Shown: positions 17,510 to 29,840, counted from the first letter of the stretch. The stretch: 34,159 nucleotides of DNA from an uncultured Pelagibacteraceae bacterium (GCA_902604005.1 CACKXH010000007.1:1-34159), one strand, 5' to 3'. A program made the numbers and translations. Notes: generated by a model from the sequence alone, not told the origin.

Positions 17510-18490
17510 ATGGAAAAAAAAATAAATTTGATTGTTAAAGATGAAGATAAAAACCTTCGTGTTGATGTTTTTATCAATAAAAATAAAACTGATATTAGTA
17601 GGACTAGAGTTAAAAATTTAATTTTAGATAAAAAATTAAAAATAAATAATAGATTAATAGAAGATCCCTCTAAAAAAGTTTTTGGTGGTGATGTTTTAGA
17701 ATTAACAATTCCTAAACCCAAAAAAGCCTCTCTTAAACCCTATAAATATAAACTTGATATTTCTTATGAAGACGAAGATTTAATTGTACTAAATAAACCT
17801 GCTGGAATTGTAATGCATCCTGGGGCTGGTAACTTTGATAACACAATTGTAAATGCTCTTATAAATTATGATGAAAATTCTCTATCAAATATTGGCAATG
17901 AATTAAGACCAGGAATAGTTCATAGAATTGATAAAAATACTTCTGGATTAGTTATAATTGCAAAAAATAATCAAGCTCATGAAAATCTTTCAATTCAGTT
18001 CAGTAAGCATTCAATTATAAGAGTCTATCAATTATTGATTTGGGGGAAAATAAGACCTTCAAAAGGAAGAATTGAAACTTTAATTACAAGAAGCTCTAAA
18101 AATAGGCAAATGATGGAGGTAAGCGCTACTAAAGGAAAAAAAGCGATTACAAATTATACAACATTAGAAATTTTTGAAAATAAAGAAACTCCAACTTTAA
18201 GTTTACTTGAGTGTAAATTAGAGACAGGAAGAACTCATCAAATAAGGGTGCATATGAATCATTGTGGAAACAGTATTGTTGGAGACGATAAATATAAAAA
18301 AAAATTTAAAATGGTAAAAAATATTGATCCAGAACTTGAAAAAAATCTTTCTAATCTTAATAGACAGTTTCTCCATGCAAAAACTATTGGATTTATTCAT
18401 CCAAAAAAAAATAAAGAAATGATTTTTAACTCAATTTTGCCATATGAGCTTGAAATAATTCTAAAAATGCTCAGAAATACAGGTAAATAA
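17510..18490 (+). CDS. rluD: 23S rRNA pseudouridine synthase, RluD-like
   Basis: RluA-family enzyme that isomerises uridines in helix 69 of 23S rRNA during large-subunit maturation. An N-terminal S4 RNA-binding domain (about 15-70, RVDVFINKN, ISRTRVKNLI) precedes the catalytic domain. The latter has VLNKPAGIVMHPGAGN, the active-site Asp141 in HRIDKNTSGLVIIAK, the ETGRTHQIRVHM motif and GDDKY. Length (326 aa) and the S4 domain fit RluD; the related RluC cannot be fully excluded. The rluD-rpoH neighbourhood is familiar from alphaproteobacteria. The space upstream is only 23 bases beyond tRNA-Arg, so its promoter would have to lie in or across the tRNA gene. Confidence 0.9.
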   Translation: MEKKINLIVKDEDKNLRVDVFINKNKTDISRTRVKNLILDKKLKINNRLIEDPSKKVFGGDVLELTIPKPKKASLKPYKYKLDISYEDEDLIVLNKPAGIVMHPGAGNFDNTIVNALINYDENSLSNIGNELRPGIVHRIDKNTSGLVIIAKNNQAHENLSIQFSKHSIIRVYQLLIWGKIRPSKGRIETLITRSSKNRQMMEVSATKGKKAITNYTTLEIFENKETPTLSLLECKLETGRTHQIRVHMNHCGNSIVGDDKYKKKFKMVKNIDPELEKNLSNLNRQFLHAKTIGFIHPKKNKEMIFNSILPYELEIILKMLRNTGK

Positions 18491-18494
18491 ATTA

Positions 18495-18522
18495 TTGAAA
18501 AATTTAAAATATTAATTAGATA
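18495..18522 (+). promoter_or_regulatory. Weak candidate promoter of rpoH
   Basis: TTGAAA (18495-18500) is followed after 16 bases by TAGATA (18517-18522) in the 40-base gap before the rpoH ATG. The -35 is good and the -10 poor. Read-through from rluD is an equally likely source of rpoH mRNA. Confidence 0.3.
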
Positions 18523-18530
18523 AACTGATT

Positions 18531-21525
<2,995 letters not shown>

Positions 21526-21526
21526 A

Positions 21527-22858
21527 TTATTTTATTTTTTTTGTAATAACATTTATACATTTAGTGAGTAAGTCCCTATTTTCACTTTCACCCATTACTC
21601 TTATCTTTAATTCGGTGCCTGAGTTTCTCACTAGTATCCTACCTTGTCCTTTAATTAATCTCTCGGCGTTTTTAATAGAGCGTTTAATTTCTGGTTTATT
21701 TATTATACTTTTATCTCTTACATCAATATTTTCTAAAATTTGAGGAGTCTTTTTAAATTTATTGAAAAACTCACTAGCTTTTTTCCCTTTCCTCAATGCG
21801 AATAAGGCCTCTAAAGCAACAAGCAAACCATCACCTGTTGTTGCAAATTTACCTAAAATAATATGGCCAGATTGCTCTCCACCTAAATTAAACTTATTTT
21901 TTTGCATCTTTTCTTTAACGTATCTATCCCCTACATTTGCCCTTATAAATTTTATACCCTCTTTCTTAAAAAACTTTTCTAGACCATAATTAGACATTAA
22001 AGTACCAATAACACCGCCTTTTAACATTTTTTTATTTTTCCATCTCGAAGCTAAAGCTGCAATAATTTGATCTCCATCTATTATATTGCTCTTTTCATCA
22101 CACATAATAATTCTATCAGCATCTCCGTCTAACGATATACCAATATGGGCTTTATATTTTTTTACTGCTATCTTAATCTTATTAGGAAATGTTGATCCAC
22201 AATTTTTATTTATATTTAAACCATTTGGTTTTACTCCAATTGCAATTACTTTTGCTCCTAAAGATTTCAATAGTTCAGGTCCAGCTTTGTAGCCTGCACC
22301 GTTTGCACAATCAATTACAATTCTAAGTCCTCTTAAATTAAATTCTTTAGCAAAATTCTTTTTTAAAATTTTTAAATAATCTTTTGTTCCGCTTTCTAAC
22401 CTTTTTACTCTACCTAATTTTTCTGGATTAGAGAGATTTTTTGAAATTTTTTTATCTATAAGACTTTCGATCTTTTTTTCAATTTTATCTGATAATTTCA
22501 TTCCATCTGGACCAAATAACTTTAATCCATTATCATAATGAGGATTATGAGAAGCAGTAATCATGATTCCCATATTTGCCTTCATTGCTTTTGTAAGCAT
22601 AGCTAAACCATTTGTTGGCAGAGGTCCTAGAGTATATACGTGCATACCTGCAGAAGCCAACCCTGAAACTAAAGCAGGCTCAAGTGTGTAACCTGATAAT
22701 CTTGTATCTTTTGCTATAATTGCAGTTTGTTTTTTTTTTTTTTGAGATTTGAAATATGTTCCGCTTGCTAAACCAAATTTAAAAAACATATCCCCATTAA
22801 TATTCTTACTATTTATTGCTCCTCTAATTCCATCTGTACCAAAATATTTCTTTGCCAT
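21527..22858 (-). CDS. glmM: Phosphoglucosamine mutase
   Basis: Converts glucosamine 6-phosphate to glucosamine 1-phosphate for UDP-GlcNAc, hence peptidoglycan and lipopolysaccharide. The N-terminus KYFGTDGIRG is diagnostic. The phosphorylated Ser103 lies in TASHNPHYDNG, the metal loop is SLDGDADRI, GGEQSGHI is the sugar-binding loop, and RILVRNSGTELKIRVMGE is the C-terminal phosphate-binding loop. Length is 443 aa. Its ATG shares one base with the folP stop, and ftsH-folP-glmM is the same order as in E. coli and many proteobacteria. Confidence 0.97.
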   Translation of the reverse strand: MAKKYFGTDGIRGAINSKNINGDMFFKFGLASGTYFKSQKKKKQTAIIAKDTRLSGYTLEPALVSGLASAGMHVYTLGPLPTNGLAMLTKAMKANMGIMITASHNPHYDNGLKLFGPDGMKLSDKIEKKIESLIDKKISKNLSNPEKLGRVKRLESGTKDYLKILKKNFAKEFNLRGLRIVIDCANGAGYKAGPELLKSLGAKVIAIGVKPNGLNINKNCGSTFPNKIKIAVKKYKAHIGISLDGDADRIIMCDEKSNIIDGDQIIAALASRWKNKKMLKGGVIGTLMSNYGLEKFFKKEGIKFIRANVGDRYVKEKMQKNKFNLGGEQSGHIILGKFATTGDGLLVALEALFALRKGKKASEFFNKFKKTPQILENIDVRDKSIINKPEIKRSIKNAERLIKGQGRILVRNSGTELKIRVMGESENRDLLTKCINVITKKIK

Positions 22859-23910
22859 TAATTATTTATTATTCCTTTAAAAACTTTGATTGCTTGTTGT
22901 AATTCATTTACGTCATGAATTCTTAATATTTGTACTCCTTGCATCATTAAATATATTGATGAAGCCAAAGTTCCTCCAATTCGATTTTTACTATCATTTT
23001 TTCCGGATAACTCCCTAATAAATCTTTTTCTTGAGTTGCCAACAAGTATAGGAAAACCAAGTGAATGGAAAATAGAAATATTACGAATTAAATTCATATT
23101 ATGTTTCAAATTTTTTCCAAATCCGATTCCGGGATCTAAAATAATATTATTATGTAATATCCCTAATGATCTTAAAGATTGTATCTTCTGATCAAAAAAA
23201 TCATAGATTTCTAATAATTCATTTTTATATCTTGGTCTATTTTGCATATTTTCAGGATCCCCTTGAGAATGTTGTATGACAAAAGGAGTCTTATATTTCT
23301 TTAATATATTTAAAGTTTTTGTATCGTACTTTAATCCTGAAACATCATTTATCAACTTTATACCAAACCTAATACCTTTTTTCATAATGCTTGCTTTTCT
23401 TGTGTCTAAAGACAAAGGTATTTTTTTATTTAATAATTTTATAATTTTACTTATTCTACTCCACTCTAAATCATCTCTTATTGCTTTTGATCCTGGTCTC
23501 GTAGACTCTCCACCAACGTCTATCAGATCAGCTCCAAAATTAAATAAATTATAAGCATGTTTAATTGCTTTATTTTTTCTAACATATTTTCCCCCATCAG
23601 AAAAACTGTCAGGAGTTATATTTAATACACCTAAAATATTTGGTATTTTTTTGAAATTTAGATTAGAAAAATTTTTTTTCTTTGAAGTAATCTTTAATAA
23701 ATCAAATTTTATCTGTTTCTTTAATGAATAAGAAAGATTCTTTATTTGATTAATAGAAATTATTTTTTTAGATTTTCTCGATATTATTTCAATATGATCA
23801 AATGAAATTTCTTTAATCTGGTGTAAGGGTAAAGCTTTTTTTTTATTTACTAAATCTTTTGATTGCTTGCCATAATAGAAATTACACACTTTTGTGTAAT
23901 ATCTTTTCAT
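22858..23910 (-). CDS. folP: Dihydropteroate synthase with N-terminal extension
   Basis: Joins p-aminobenzoate to the pterin diphosphate to give dihydropteroate in folate synthesis, the target of sulfonamides. The catalytic barrel starts near residue 90: ILGVLNITPDSFSDGGKY (DSFSDGG 101-107), DVGGESTRPGS, LDTRK, INDVSGLKYD, DPGIGFGKN, VGNSRKRFI and RIHDVNE. At 350 aa it carries roughly 85 extra lysine-rich residues. The ALPLHQIKEISFDHIEII segment resembles the extension I recall in other alphaproteobacterial FolP proteins, so it is probably a lineage feature rather than a fusion. A perfect hairpin lies in codons 4-10. Seven bases separate it from ftsH. Confidence 0.94.
   Translation of the reverse strand: MKRYYTKVCNFYYGKQSKDLVNKKKALPLHQIKEISFDHIEIISRKSKKIISINQIKNLSYSLKKQIKFDLLKITSKKKNFSNLNFKKIPNILGVLNITPDSFSDGGKYVRKNKAIKHAYNLFNFGADLIDVGGESTRPGSKAIRDDLEWSRISKIIKLLNKKIPLSLDTRKASIMKKGIRFGIKLINDVSGLKYDTKTLNILKKYKTPFVIQHSQGDPENMQNRPRYKNELLEIYDFFDQKIQSLRSLGILHNNIILDPGIGFGKNLKHNMNLIRNISIFHSLGFPILVGNSRKRFIRELSGKNDSKNRIGGTLASSIYLMMQGVQILRIHDVNELQQAIKVFKGIINN
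23881..23900 (-). promoter_or_regulatory. Perfect inverted repeat inside the first codons of folP
   Basis: On the minus strand ATTACACA, loop AAAG, TGTGTAAT: eight exact pairs and a four-base loop. It begins about 10 bases after the A of the folP ATG. In the mRNA it would form a compact hairpin in the initiation region. No T run follows, so it is not a standard terminator. Confidence 0.45.
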
Positions 23911-23917
23911 AAATGAC

Positions 23918-25807
23918 TTAGTGAACTATTTTCGGTTTAAGCCCTAAAGAACTTAGAGCAGAGCCTTTATCATCCTCAACTTGCATATCCTCTTTATCTT
24001 TTGGATAAATATTCTTATTAATTAGGTTTTCTATTTCTTCACCAGACAGTGTTTCATATGTTAAAAGAGCTTTAGCCAATTTATGTAAATCATCAATTTT
24101 TTCAGTTAATACTTTTTTTGCTCTCTCATAACCTTTGTCAACAATTTTTCTAATTTCAGAATCTACTTTTCTTGCAGTTTCTTCTGACATATTTTGTTGC
24201 CTAGCTACTGATCTACCCAAAAAAACTTCTTCTTCATTTTCTCCATAAGCTACAGGTCCTAACTCTTTACTTAAACCAGCACGCATAACCATTGCTCTAG
24301 CTCTTTTAGTTGCCTGCTCAATATCACTAGCTGCTCCAGTAGTAACTTTGTCTTCACCAAATATAATTTCCTCTGCTACTCTTCCACCCATCGCTATAGC
24401 TAATTGTGCGTGCAATTGTTCTCTTGTTTGAGATAATTCATCTCTCTCAGGGAGCTGCATTACCATTCCTAAAGCTCTACCTCTCGGAATAATCGTAGCC
24501 TTATGAATTGGATAAGCCGCATTTTCATTAATAGTAACAATAGCATGACCAGCCTCGTGGTATGCTGTTAAAGTTTTTTCTTCTTCAGTCATTACCATTG
24601 ATCTTCTTTCAGATCCCATCATTACTTTATCTTTAGCATCTTCAAACTCATTAAGTGTAACTATTCTTTTGTTTTTTCTTGCTGCTAATAAAGCTGCTTC
24701 ATTAACCAAATTTGCAAGGTCTGCGCCAGAAAAACCTGGTGTACCTCTTGCAATAGTTCTTAAATTAACATCCGGTGCCATTTTAATCTTTTTAATATGA
24801 ACCTTTAAAATTTTTTCTCTTCCTATGATATCTGGATTTGAAACTACGACTTGTCTGTCAAATCTGCCTGGTCTTAATAAAGCAGGATCCAAAACATCAG
24901 GTCTGTTAGTTGCAGCAATTATTATTACTCCTTCATTTGTATCAAAGCCATCCATTTCAACAAGAAGCTGATTTAAAGTTTGTTCCCTTTCATCATTTCC
25001 TCCACCTAATCCTGCACCTCTACTTCTTCCTACGGCATCGATCTCATCAATAAAAATTATACATGGTGAATTTTTTTTTCCTTGTTCAAACATGTCTCTA
25101 ACTCTTGATGCACCAACACCAACAAACATTTCTACAAAATCTGAACCTGATATAGTAAAAAATGGGACTCCTGCCTCTCCTGCAATTGCTCTAGCTAACA
25201 AAGTTTTTCCAGTTCCTGGTGGGCCAACTAATAATGCCCCTCTCGGAATTTTTCCACCAAGCCTACTAAATTTTTTTGGGTCTTTTAAAAATTCAACAAT
25301 CTCTTCAACTTCCTCTTTTGCTTCTTCGATACCAGCAACATCATTAAAAGTTACTTTACCTTTCAATTCGTTCATCATCTTAGCTTTAGATCTTCCAAAT
25401 CCCATCGCTCCACCTTTTCCACCTTGCATCTGTCTCATAAAGAAAATCCAAACAGCTATTAATAGCAACATTGGAAACCATGATAAAAGTACACCAAACA
25501 ATGATGGCATTTTTTCTTCTATTGGAGCTGCAGAAATACTTACTCCTTTTTCCGAAAGTTTTTCAATTAAGTTTGGGTCATTTGGAGAATAAGTATTAAA
25601 ACTATTTCCATTTGAATAAACACCTTTAATATTATTTCCTTGAATTTCAACTCTTAAAACTTCACCATTTTCAACTGCTGTCAAAAATTCAGAGAAAATA
25701 ACTTCATTGCCACCTCTGACATTGGCCTGAGGATTTTTAAACATATTGTAAAGACCAATAGTTAAAAAAACTATGATGGCCCACATAGCGATGTTTTTTA
25801 TATTCAT
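23918..25807 (-). CDS. ftsH: ATP-dependent zinc metalloprotease FtsH
   Basis: Inner-membrane AAA+ protease that removes damaged membrane proteins and short-lived regulators. Two N-terminal transmembrane segments (about 5-22 and 102-124) flank a periplasmic domain. The AAA module has Walker A GPPGTGKT (195-202), Walker [12 protein letters not shown] and the second region of homology with [13 protein letters not shown]. The zinc protease motif is HEAGH. I place the start at the ATG at 25807 (629 aa, [12 protein letters not shown]), which matches usual FtsH N-termini. The frame stays open to a TTG at 25834, but that adds nine unconserved residues and lies within the likely promoter. folP follows 7 bases after the stop. 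Confidence 0.95.
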   Translation of the reverse strand: MNIKNIAMWAIIVFLTIGLYNMFKNPQANVRGGNEVIFSEFLTAVENGEVLRVEIQGNNIKGVYSNGNSFNTYSPNDPNLIEKLSEKGVSISAAPIEEKMPSLFGVLLSWFPMLLLIAVWIFFMRQMQGGKGGAMGFGRSKAKMMNELKGKVTFNDVAGIEEAKEEVEEIVEFLKDPKKFSRLGGKIPRGALLVGPPGTGKTLLARAIAGEAGVPFFTISGSDFVEMFVGVGASRVRDMFEQGKKNSPCIIFIDEIDAVGRSRGAGLGGGNDEREQTLNQLLVEMDGFDTNEGVIIIAATNRPDVLDPALLRPGRFDRQVVVSNPDIIGREKILKVHIKKIKMAPDVNLRTIARGTPGFSGADLANLVNEAALLAARKNKRIVTLNEFEDAKDKVMMGSERRSMVMTEEEKTLTAYHEAGHAIVTINENAAYPIHKATIIPRGRALGMVMQLPERDELSQTREQLHAQLAIAMGGRVAEEIIFGEDKVTTGAASDIEQATKRARAMVMRAGLSKELGPVAYGENEEEVFLGRSVARQQNMSEETARKVDSEIRKIVDKGYERAKKVLTEKIDDLHKLAKALLTYETLSGEEIENLINKNIYPKDKEDMQVEDDKGSALSSLGLKPKIVH

Positions 25808-25820
25808 GAGTTTAAAATAA

Positions 25821-25848
25821 GAATTATTAATCAATAAACAAGTGTCAA
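25821..25848 (-). promoter_or_regulatory. Candidate promoter upstream of ftsH
   Basis: On the minus strand a perfect TTGACA (25843-25848) lies 36-41 bases upstream of the ATG at 25807, with TAATTC at 25821-25826 after 16 bases as the best -10. The -35 is strong and the -10 weak. It lies in the 61-base gap after tilS and would allow separate transcription of ftsH-folP-glmM-thiD-purA. Confidence 0.4.
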
Positions 25849-25868
25849 TTTTAGCCTTATTCGAAAAA

Positions 25869-26900
25869 TTATCGGCTTTCTTTAGAAATTATCACTGTTT
25901 GATTGACCTTTTTGATTACACACCCTCCCAAAGTACCTTTAAAAGAAATACTCATTACTATCTTTTCCATAATTTGAGTCAATTTTTTACCTCGAGCATA
26001 ATAATAATTTCCTCCAATTTTTTTTAAACAGTCCGACAATGATCTAAATACTATTTCCTCAGGAGCATTAAAAAGATCTATATTGATCATAAAAATATTT
26101 CTTTTTTTTGAAAAAAAACAATTTTTTTGTATATTCTTTTTTACATAATTTTTTACTGAGTAATTTGATTTTTTTAAATTACTTATCGTTGAGATAAATT
26201 TTTTTTTATCTAAACCTTCATTTTCAAGTCTCTGAATTAAATTTCGAATTTTTATTCTTTTAAAACTTTCGTCTTTATTTGAAGGATCTTCAATATATTC
26301 ATTAAATATCTTTTTAGATATATAAATTAAATCTTTTTTTTCTAAATTAATCAATGGACGTAAAATATTTAGCTGATTATTGTTATTAATTTCATCTAAT
26401 GAAACTAGTCCTCTAAGACCACTTCCTCTTAATAATCTAATCATGAAGTTTTCCAATACATCATCTCGATGGTGGCCCACTAAAATATTTCTTATAGCTC
26501 GTTTTTTACACTCATTAAATATTAAGTTATATCTATTATATCTTGCAATTGCCTGTATATTCTTAACTGGTTTCGAACCATTCCATTTTAAAATTTTTGC
26601 TTTTACAAAAATTTTTTTTAAGAGCTGATTTACGTAGATAGCTTCTTGAGTAGAATTATGTCTGAGTTTGTGATTTACTATATAAAAATTAACGTCAACT
26701 TTGTTTTTGATAGAGTATATTTTTGAAAGAAAAGACAATGCAAGACTATCTGGCCCTCCAGAAACAGCAACTGCAAAGCTTTTTGATAATTTAACTTTTT
26801 TTTCGAATTTTTGGTAAATTGATTTAATTTTACTATCTTTTAATTTTAAATCAAAAAATTTATGACTTTTGTTTTCTGCATTCAAATTTTTGAGATTCAT
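25869..26900 (-). CDS. tilS: tRNA(Ile)-lysidine synthase
   Basis: Attaches lysine to C34 of the CAU-anticodon isoleucine tRNA so that it reads AUA, a codon that must be frequent in this AT-rich genome. The PP-loop motif is SGGPDS (47-52). [36 protein letters not shown] and [12 protein letters not shown] are TilS hallmarks. At 343 aa it is a short form lacking most of the C-terminal domains of the E. coli enzyme (about 430 aa). The ATG at 26900 overlaps the end of cpoB by 41 bases. The core begins only near residue 40, so the exact start is uncertain. Confidence 0.94.
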   Translation of the reverse strand: MNLKNLNAENKSHKFFDLKLKDSKIKSIYQKFEKKVKLSKSFAVAVSGGPDSLALSFLSKIYSIKNKVDVNFYIVNHKLRHNSTQEAIYVNQLLKKIFVKAKILKWNGSKPVKNIQAIARYNRYNLIFNECKKRAIRNILVGHHRDDVLENFMIRLLRGSGLRGLVSLDEINNNNQLNILRPLINLEKKDLIYISKKIFNEYIEDPSNKDESFKRIKIRNLIQRLENEGLDKKKFISTISNLKKSNYSVKNYVKKNIQKNCFFSKKRNIFMINIDLFNAPEEIVFRSLSDCLKKIGGNYYYARGKKLTQIMEKIVMSISFKGTLGGCVIKKVNQTVIISKESR

Positions 26901-27849
26901 ATTTAGCTTTTTGTATCACTGATTGATTGGCATTAGGATATTGTTTTTCAACTCCAGTAATCATTTTACATCCCTGATCTTTTTCACCAATTTGAACCAT
27001 AGACACACCAAGTTTTAGTAAATTTATTGGTGCTTTCTCACCTTGAGGATATTTTTGATAACCTTCAAGATAAGCCGATGCTGCATCTGTATAAAGCTGA
27101 CGAATTCTAAAAGTTTCTGCATACCAATATTGAGCATTTCCAGCTAACTCATGTTCTGGATTTGTTAAAACAAATTCTCTAAATGCTCTTTCAGCAGTAG
27201 GATAGTCTCCTTCTTTTAAAAAGCTTGTTGCAAATTCATACTGCTTTATCGCACTCTCTTCAGGAAGTATCTTCTCTTCATTTTGAAAAGTTTCAGTTAC
27301 AATTGTTGCTGTTGTTTCAATTGACTCAATTTTTTGAGAAGTGTCAGTAGTTGTATTATCTTTATATGAAACAGACCCTAAATCTTGTGGTTGTGAACTT
27401 CCAGGTAAAGTTTTTTCTGTTTGGGAGTCTTTATCTTTTGATACAACTTTAGAAGAATCCCCTGAAGAAACAAAATTTTCTAAATCTTGAAATCTCAATT
27501 GATTATCTGCTTGAACCTTAGATAGTCTATTTGACAGCTTGTCTATTTTAAAATTTATTTCCTCAAATTTATTTGTAAGACTCTGAAATTGACTTTCTAT
27601 GTCAGAAAGTTTCAATAAATGTCTTGTTAACACATCTTCGGAGTTTAAATCTAAATTCTCAGAGGAATTTAAAGGTTCTTTATTCTCAAATGAGCTAGAA
27701 TAAACTGCTTTCTCTAAAGTTTTTAAATCTTTTTGTATTACTTCTAATAATTCATAAACATCATGATTATCAGCACTTAAATTGGAGTTGAAAATAAAAC
27801 TTAAAATTAAGACAAAACCAAAAATAATTTTTTTTATTTGAAAATACAT
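26860..27849 (-). CDS. cpoB: Tol-Pal associated periplasmic protein CpoB/YbgF
   Basis: In E. coli this periplasmic protein links Tol-Pal to peptidoglycan synthesis during division. The layout here is the same. A signal peptide occupies about 1-26 (hydrophobic GFVLILSFIFNSNLSA). A coiled-coil stretch follows (about 35-120, with SDIESQFQSLTNKFEEINFKIDKLSNR in the middle part), then a Ser/Thr-rich linker, and a C-terminal TPR domain (about 205-329). The TPR domain has AERAFREFVLTNPEHELAGNAQYWYAE-type repeats. Length is 329 aa. It follows pal but is separated from it by a strong terminator, and its end overlaps tilS by 41 bases. Confidence 0.92.
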   Translation of the reverse strand: MYFQIKKIIFGFVLILSFIFNSNLSADNHDVYELLEVIQKDLKTLEKAVYSSSFENKEPLNSSENLDLNSEDVLTRHLLKLSDIESQFQSLTNKFEEINFKIDKLSNRLSKVQADNQLRFQDLENFVSSGDSSKVVSKDKDSQTEKTLPGSSQPQDLGSVSYKDNTTTDTSQKIESIETTATIVTETFQNEEKILPEESAIKQYEFATSFLKEGDYPTAERAFREFVLTNPEHELAGNAQYWYAETFRIRQLYTDAASAYLEGYQKYPQGEKAPINLLKLGVSMVQIGEKDQGCKMITGVEKQYPNANQSVIQKAKYESQKFECRKQKS

Positions 27850-27864
27850 TAATGAATATTACTA

Positions 27865-27870
27865 AGTATA
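27865..27870 (-). promoter_or_regulatory. Possible -10 element for cpoB
   Basis: On the minus strand TATACT (five of six to TATAAT) lies 16-21 bases before the cpoB ATG and just downstream of the pal terminator. No good -35 is found at 17 bases, where the terminator hairpin sits. It is listed because cpoB needs a source of transcription after that terminator. Confidence 0.3.
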
Positions 27871-27878
27871 ATGATGGC

Positions 27879-27919
27879 AAAAAAAAGACCTCATACTATT
27901 TCAAGTAGAGGTCTTTTTT
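27879..27919. terminator. Rho-independent terminator between pal and cpoB
   Basis: GACCTC (27887-27892) and GAGGTC (27908-27913) are exact inverted repeats, extended inward by TACT/AGTA around an A bulge. They are flanked by eight A on the left and six T on the right. Read on the minus strand it lies just after the pal stop and ends in eight T. This is the clearest intrinsic terminator in the window. Confidence 0.85.
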
Positions 27920-27929
27920 AAATTTTAAG

Positions 27930-28406
27930 TTAGTTAGCTTTTACTGTAACTGATCTTCTGTTTTTTGACCAAGCTAGTGGATTTGAACCAGAGTCAACTG
28001 GTCTTTCTTTTCCATAACTTAACACAGAAATTCTGTCAGATGAAATACCATAAGTCATTAAATAGTCTTTCGCTGCATTAGCTCTTCTTTCTCCAAGAGC
28101 CAAGTTATATTCTCTTGTACCTCTCTCATCAGCATGACCTTCTAATACTATAGTTATTTTTGAATTTTTTCTTAACCAAGACGCTTGTTTTCTTAAAGTT
28201 TCTCTTGATGCAGTTGTTAAAACTGACTCATTTGTAGCAAAGAAAACTCTATCAGGCACACCTGAAGCTAAATACTCTACTGTATCTGTTCCAGTATAAA
28301 CATCGCCCTGCATTTGTGTTGATACTTTTTTAGTAGCACAAGCAGATAATGCAAAACATGCTAAAATTACTAATAAAGTGTTTCTTAAAATCTTGTTAAA
28401 TCTCAT
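27930..28406 (-). CDS. pal: Peptidoglycan-associated lipoprotein Pal
   Basis: Outer-membrane lipoprotein that binds peptidoglycan and TolB, closing the Tol-Pal link across the envelope. A lipoprotein signal with lipobox LSAC places the lipidated Cys at residue 23. After a short linker the OmpA-like domain (about 50-158) shows VFFATNESVLT, VLEGHADERGTREYNLALGERRANAAKDYL, ISVLSYGKERP and NRRSVTV. The 158 aa length is typical. An unusually good Shine-Dalgarno AAGGAG (28411-28416) lies 4-9 bases before the ATG. tolB ends 83 bases upstream and the transcript ends at the hairpin at 27879-27919. Confidence 0.97.
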   Translation of the reverse strand: MRFNKILRNTLLVILACFALSACATKKVSTQMQGDVYTGTDTVEYLASGVPDRVFFATNESVLTTASRETLRKQASWLRKNSKITIVLEGHADERGTREYNLALGERRANAAKDYLMTYGISSDRISVLSYGKERPVDSGSNPLAWSKNRRSVTVKAN

Positions 28407-28410
28407 AATA

Positions 28411-28416
28411 CTCCTT
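28411..28416 (-). promoter_or_regulatory. Strong Shine-Dalgarno of pal
   Basis: AAGGAG on the minus strand, well spaced before the pal ATG. It stands out in a window where most genes lack an obvious ribosome binding site and fits high Pal expression relative to the other Tol proteins. Confidence 0.7.
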
Positions 28417-28470
28417 GATCAAATTTACTTAAGATTAATTTTTTCATAATTAAATAGATGTTTCAAGTAT

Positions 28471-28491
28471 AAAAATCAAGATAATTTGATT
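28471..28491 (-). terminator. Weak hairpin between tolB and pal
   Basis: On the minus strand AATCAA, a six-base loop and TTGATT followed by three more T. It begins within the tolB stop codon. Six mostly A/T pairs make it a doubtful attenuator, perhaps partial. Confidence 0.25.
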
Positions 28492-29839
28492 AATTACTTA
28501 ATAAAGATGACCAAGATGGGTCGGAAGCATCAGTTGGCGTTAATACTTGACGCTCATTATATCCAGTCAAATCGATAGACCATAATTTTGCTGAAAAGCC
28601 TTTGCCCTGGTCATCTGTTTTTGTCTCTCTATAAAATATAAGCACTCTTCCATTTGGAGACCAAGAAGGAGCTTCTTGATAAAAATTTTCTGTTAATAAT
28701 CTTTCCCCGCTCCCATCCGTCCTCATAACTCCAATATAAAATTTGCCTTTATGAAGTTTTGTAAAAGCAATTAAATCTCCCCTAGGTGACCATACAGGAG
28801 TTCCATATAGTCCATTTCCAAAAGATATTCTTTTAACATTTTTCCCACTGCTATCCATTATATAAATTTGTTGATATCCACTTCTATCAGAATTAAAGCA
28901 AATATATTTTCCGTCAGGTGAATAAGATGGAGAGGTATCAATAGACGGATGATTTGTAATCCTATCCACAACTCTATTTTCTAAATCCATAGTGTAAATA
29001 TCTGAATTTCCATCTTTAGCGAAGCTCATAATTATTTTTTTGCCATCTGGAGAAAATCTTGGAGCAAATGTCATACCAGGAAAATCTCCAACAACTTCTT
29101 GGGTTCCTGTTTCTATATCTAATAAATAAACTCTTGGTAAATTTCTAAAATATGAAAGATAAGTAACCATTTGACTTGTTGGGTTAAATCTTGGAGTTAA
29201 AACTAATTCATTGCCTAAAGTTAAAAATTTATTGTTAGATCCATCTTGATCCATTATTGCTAATTTTTTAATTCTTGAAGTTTTAGGGCCATCCTCAGCA
29301 ACATAAATAATTCTTGTATCAAAATAACCTTTTTCACCGGTTAATCTCTCATATACTTTATCTGTTATTATATGACCCACTCTTCTCCAGTTAGTTGGTA
29401 CAGTTGTGAAAGCTAATGCCATCATCTCTCTACCAGCTAATATGTCCCATAACCTAAATTCAACTCTCAATTTTTCATTTTCATAACTTACCTTTCCAGT
29501 AATCAATGCTTGGGCTTTAATTAATTTCCAATCTTCGAATCTTGGTTTTAAGTTTGCAATGTCTGGTTTTTGTAAAAATGCTTTATTATCTAACGGATTA
29601 AATAATCCTGATGTTTTTAAATTTCTTTCTACAATGCTTGAGATTTCTGCACCAATATCTTTTTTATTCAAAATTTCATTAAATTTTTTTTTAGTTTTTT
29701 CATCTATAGACAAAGGAGAAACTGCTACTGGAAGTGGATTAAGATTTCCTCTTGTAATATCAACCTCGATTAAGGCATGTGAATGAAAAGGTACTATCAA
29801 TAAAATAAATAAAAGTATTTTTTTTTTCATATTAGACAT
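28490..29839 (-). CDS. tolB: Tol-Pal system beta-propeller protein TolB
   Basis: Periplasmic component that binds Pal and the TolA C-terminal domain. A signal peptide covers about 1-22 ([18 protein letters not shown]). The N-terminal domain follows (about 23-165), then a six-bladed propeller with repeated [61 protein letters not shown] and [15 protein letters not shown]. Length is 449 aa. The first ATG (29839) is preferred over Met4 because GAGGGG lies 4-5 bases before it. It starts one base after the tolA stop. Confidence 0.97.
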   Translation of the reverse strand: MSNMKKKILLFILLIVPFHSHALIEVDITRGNLNPLPVAVSPLSIDEKTKKKFNEILNKKDIGAEISSIVERNLKTSGLFNPLDNKAFLQKPDIANLKPRFEDWKLIKAQALITGKVSYENEKLRVEFRLWDILAGREMMALAFTTVPTNWRRVGHIITDKVYERLTGEKGYFDTRIIYVAEDGPKTSRIKKLAIMDQDGSNNKFLTLGNELVLTPRFNPTSQMVTYLSYFRNLPRVYLLDIETGTQEVVGDFPGMTFAPRFSPDGKKIIMSFAKDGNSDIYTMDLENRVVDRITNHPSIDTSPSYSPDGKYICFNSDRSGYQQIYIMDSSGKNVKRISFGNGLYGTPVWSPRGDLIAFTKLHKGKFYIGVMRTDGSGERLLTENFYQEAPSWSPNGRVLIFYRETKTDDQGKGFSAKLWSIDLTGYNERQVLTPTDASDPSWSSLLSN

Positions 29840-29840
29840 A

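Noticed and set aside
22728-22743. Long A/T homopolymer runs (for example in glmM) as terminators or slippage-controlled frameshifts
   Set aside because: The frames continue normally through these runs and they have no hairpins; they reflect lysine codons in an AT-rich genome.
25092-25592. A 166-residue open frame on the plus strand opposite ftsH
   Set aside because: It lies wholly antisense to the strongly conserved AAA domain of ftsH, and its low-complexity Pro/Ser/Asn-rich product matches no family I know.
25808-25834. N-terminal extension of ftsH from a TTG codon
   Set aside because: The nine extra residues are not part of usual FtsH proteins and the interval contains the likely promoter; the ATG at 25807 is preferred.
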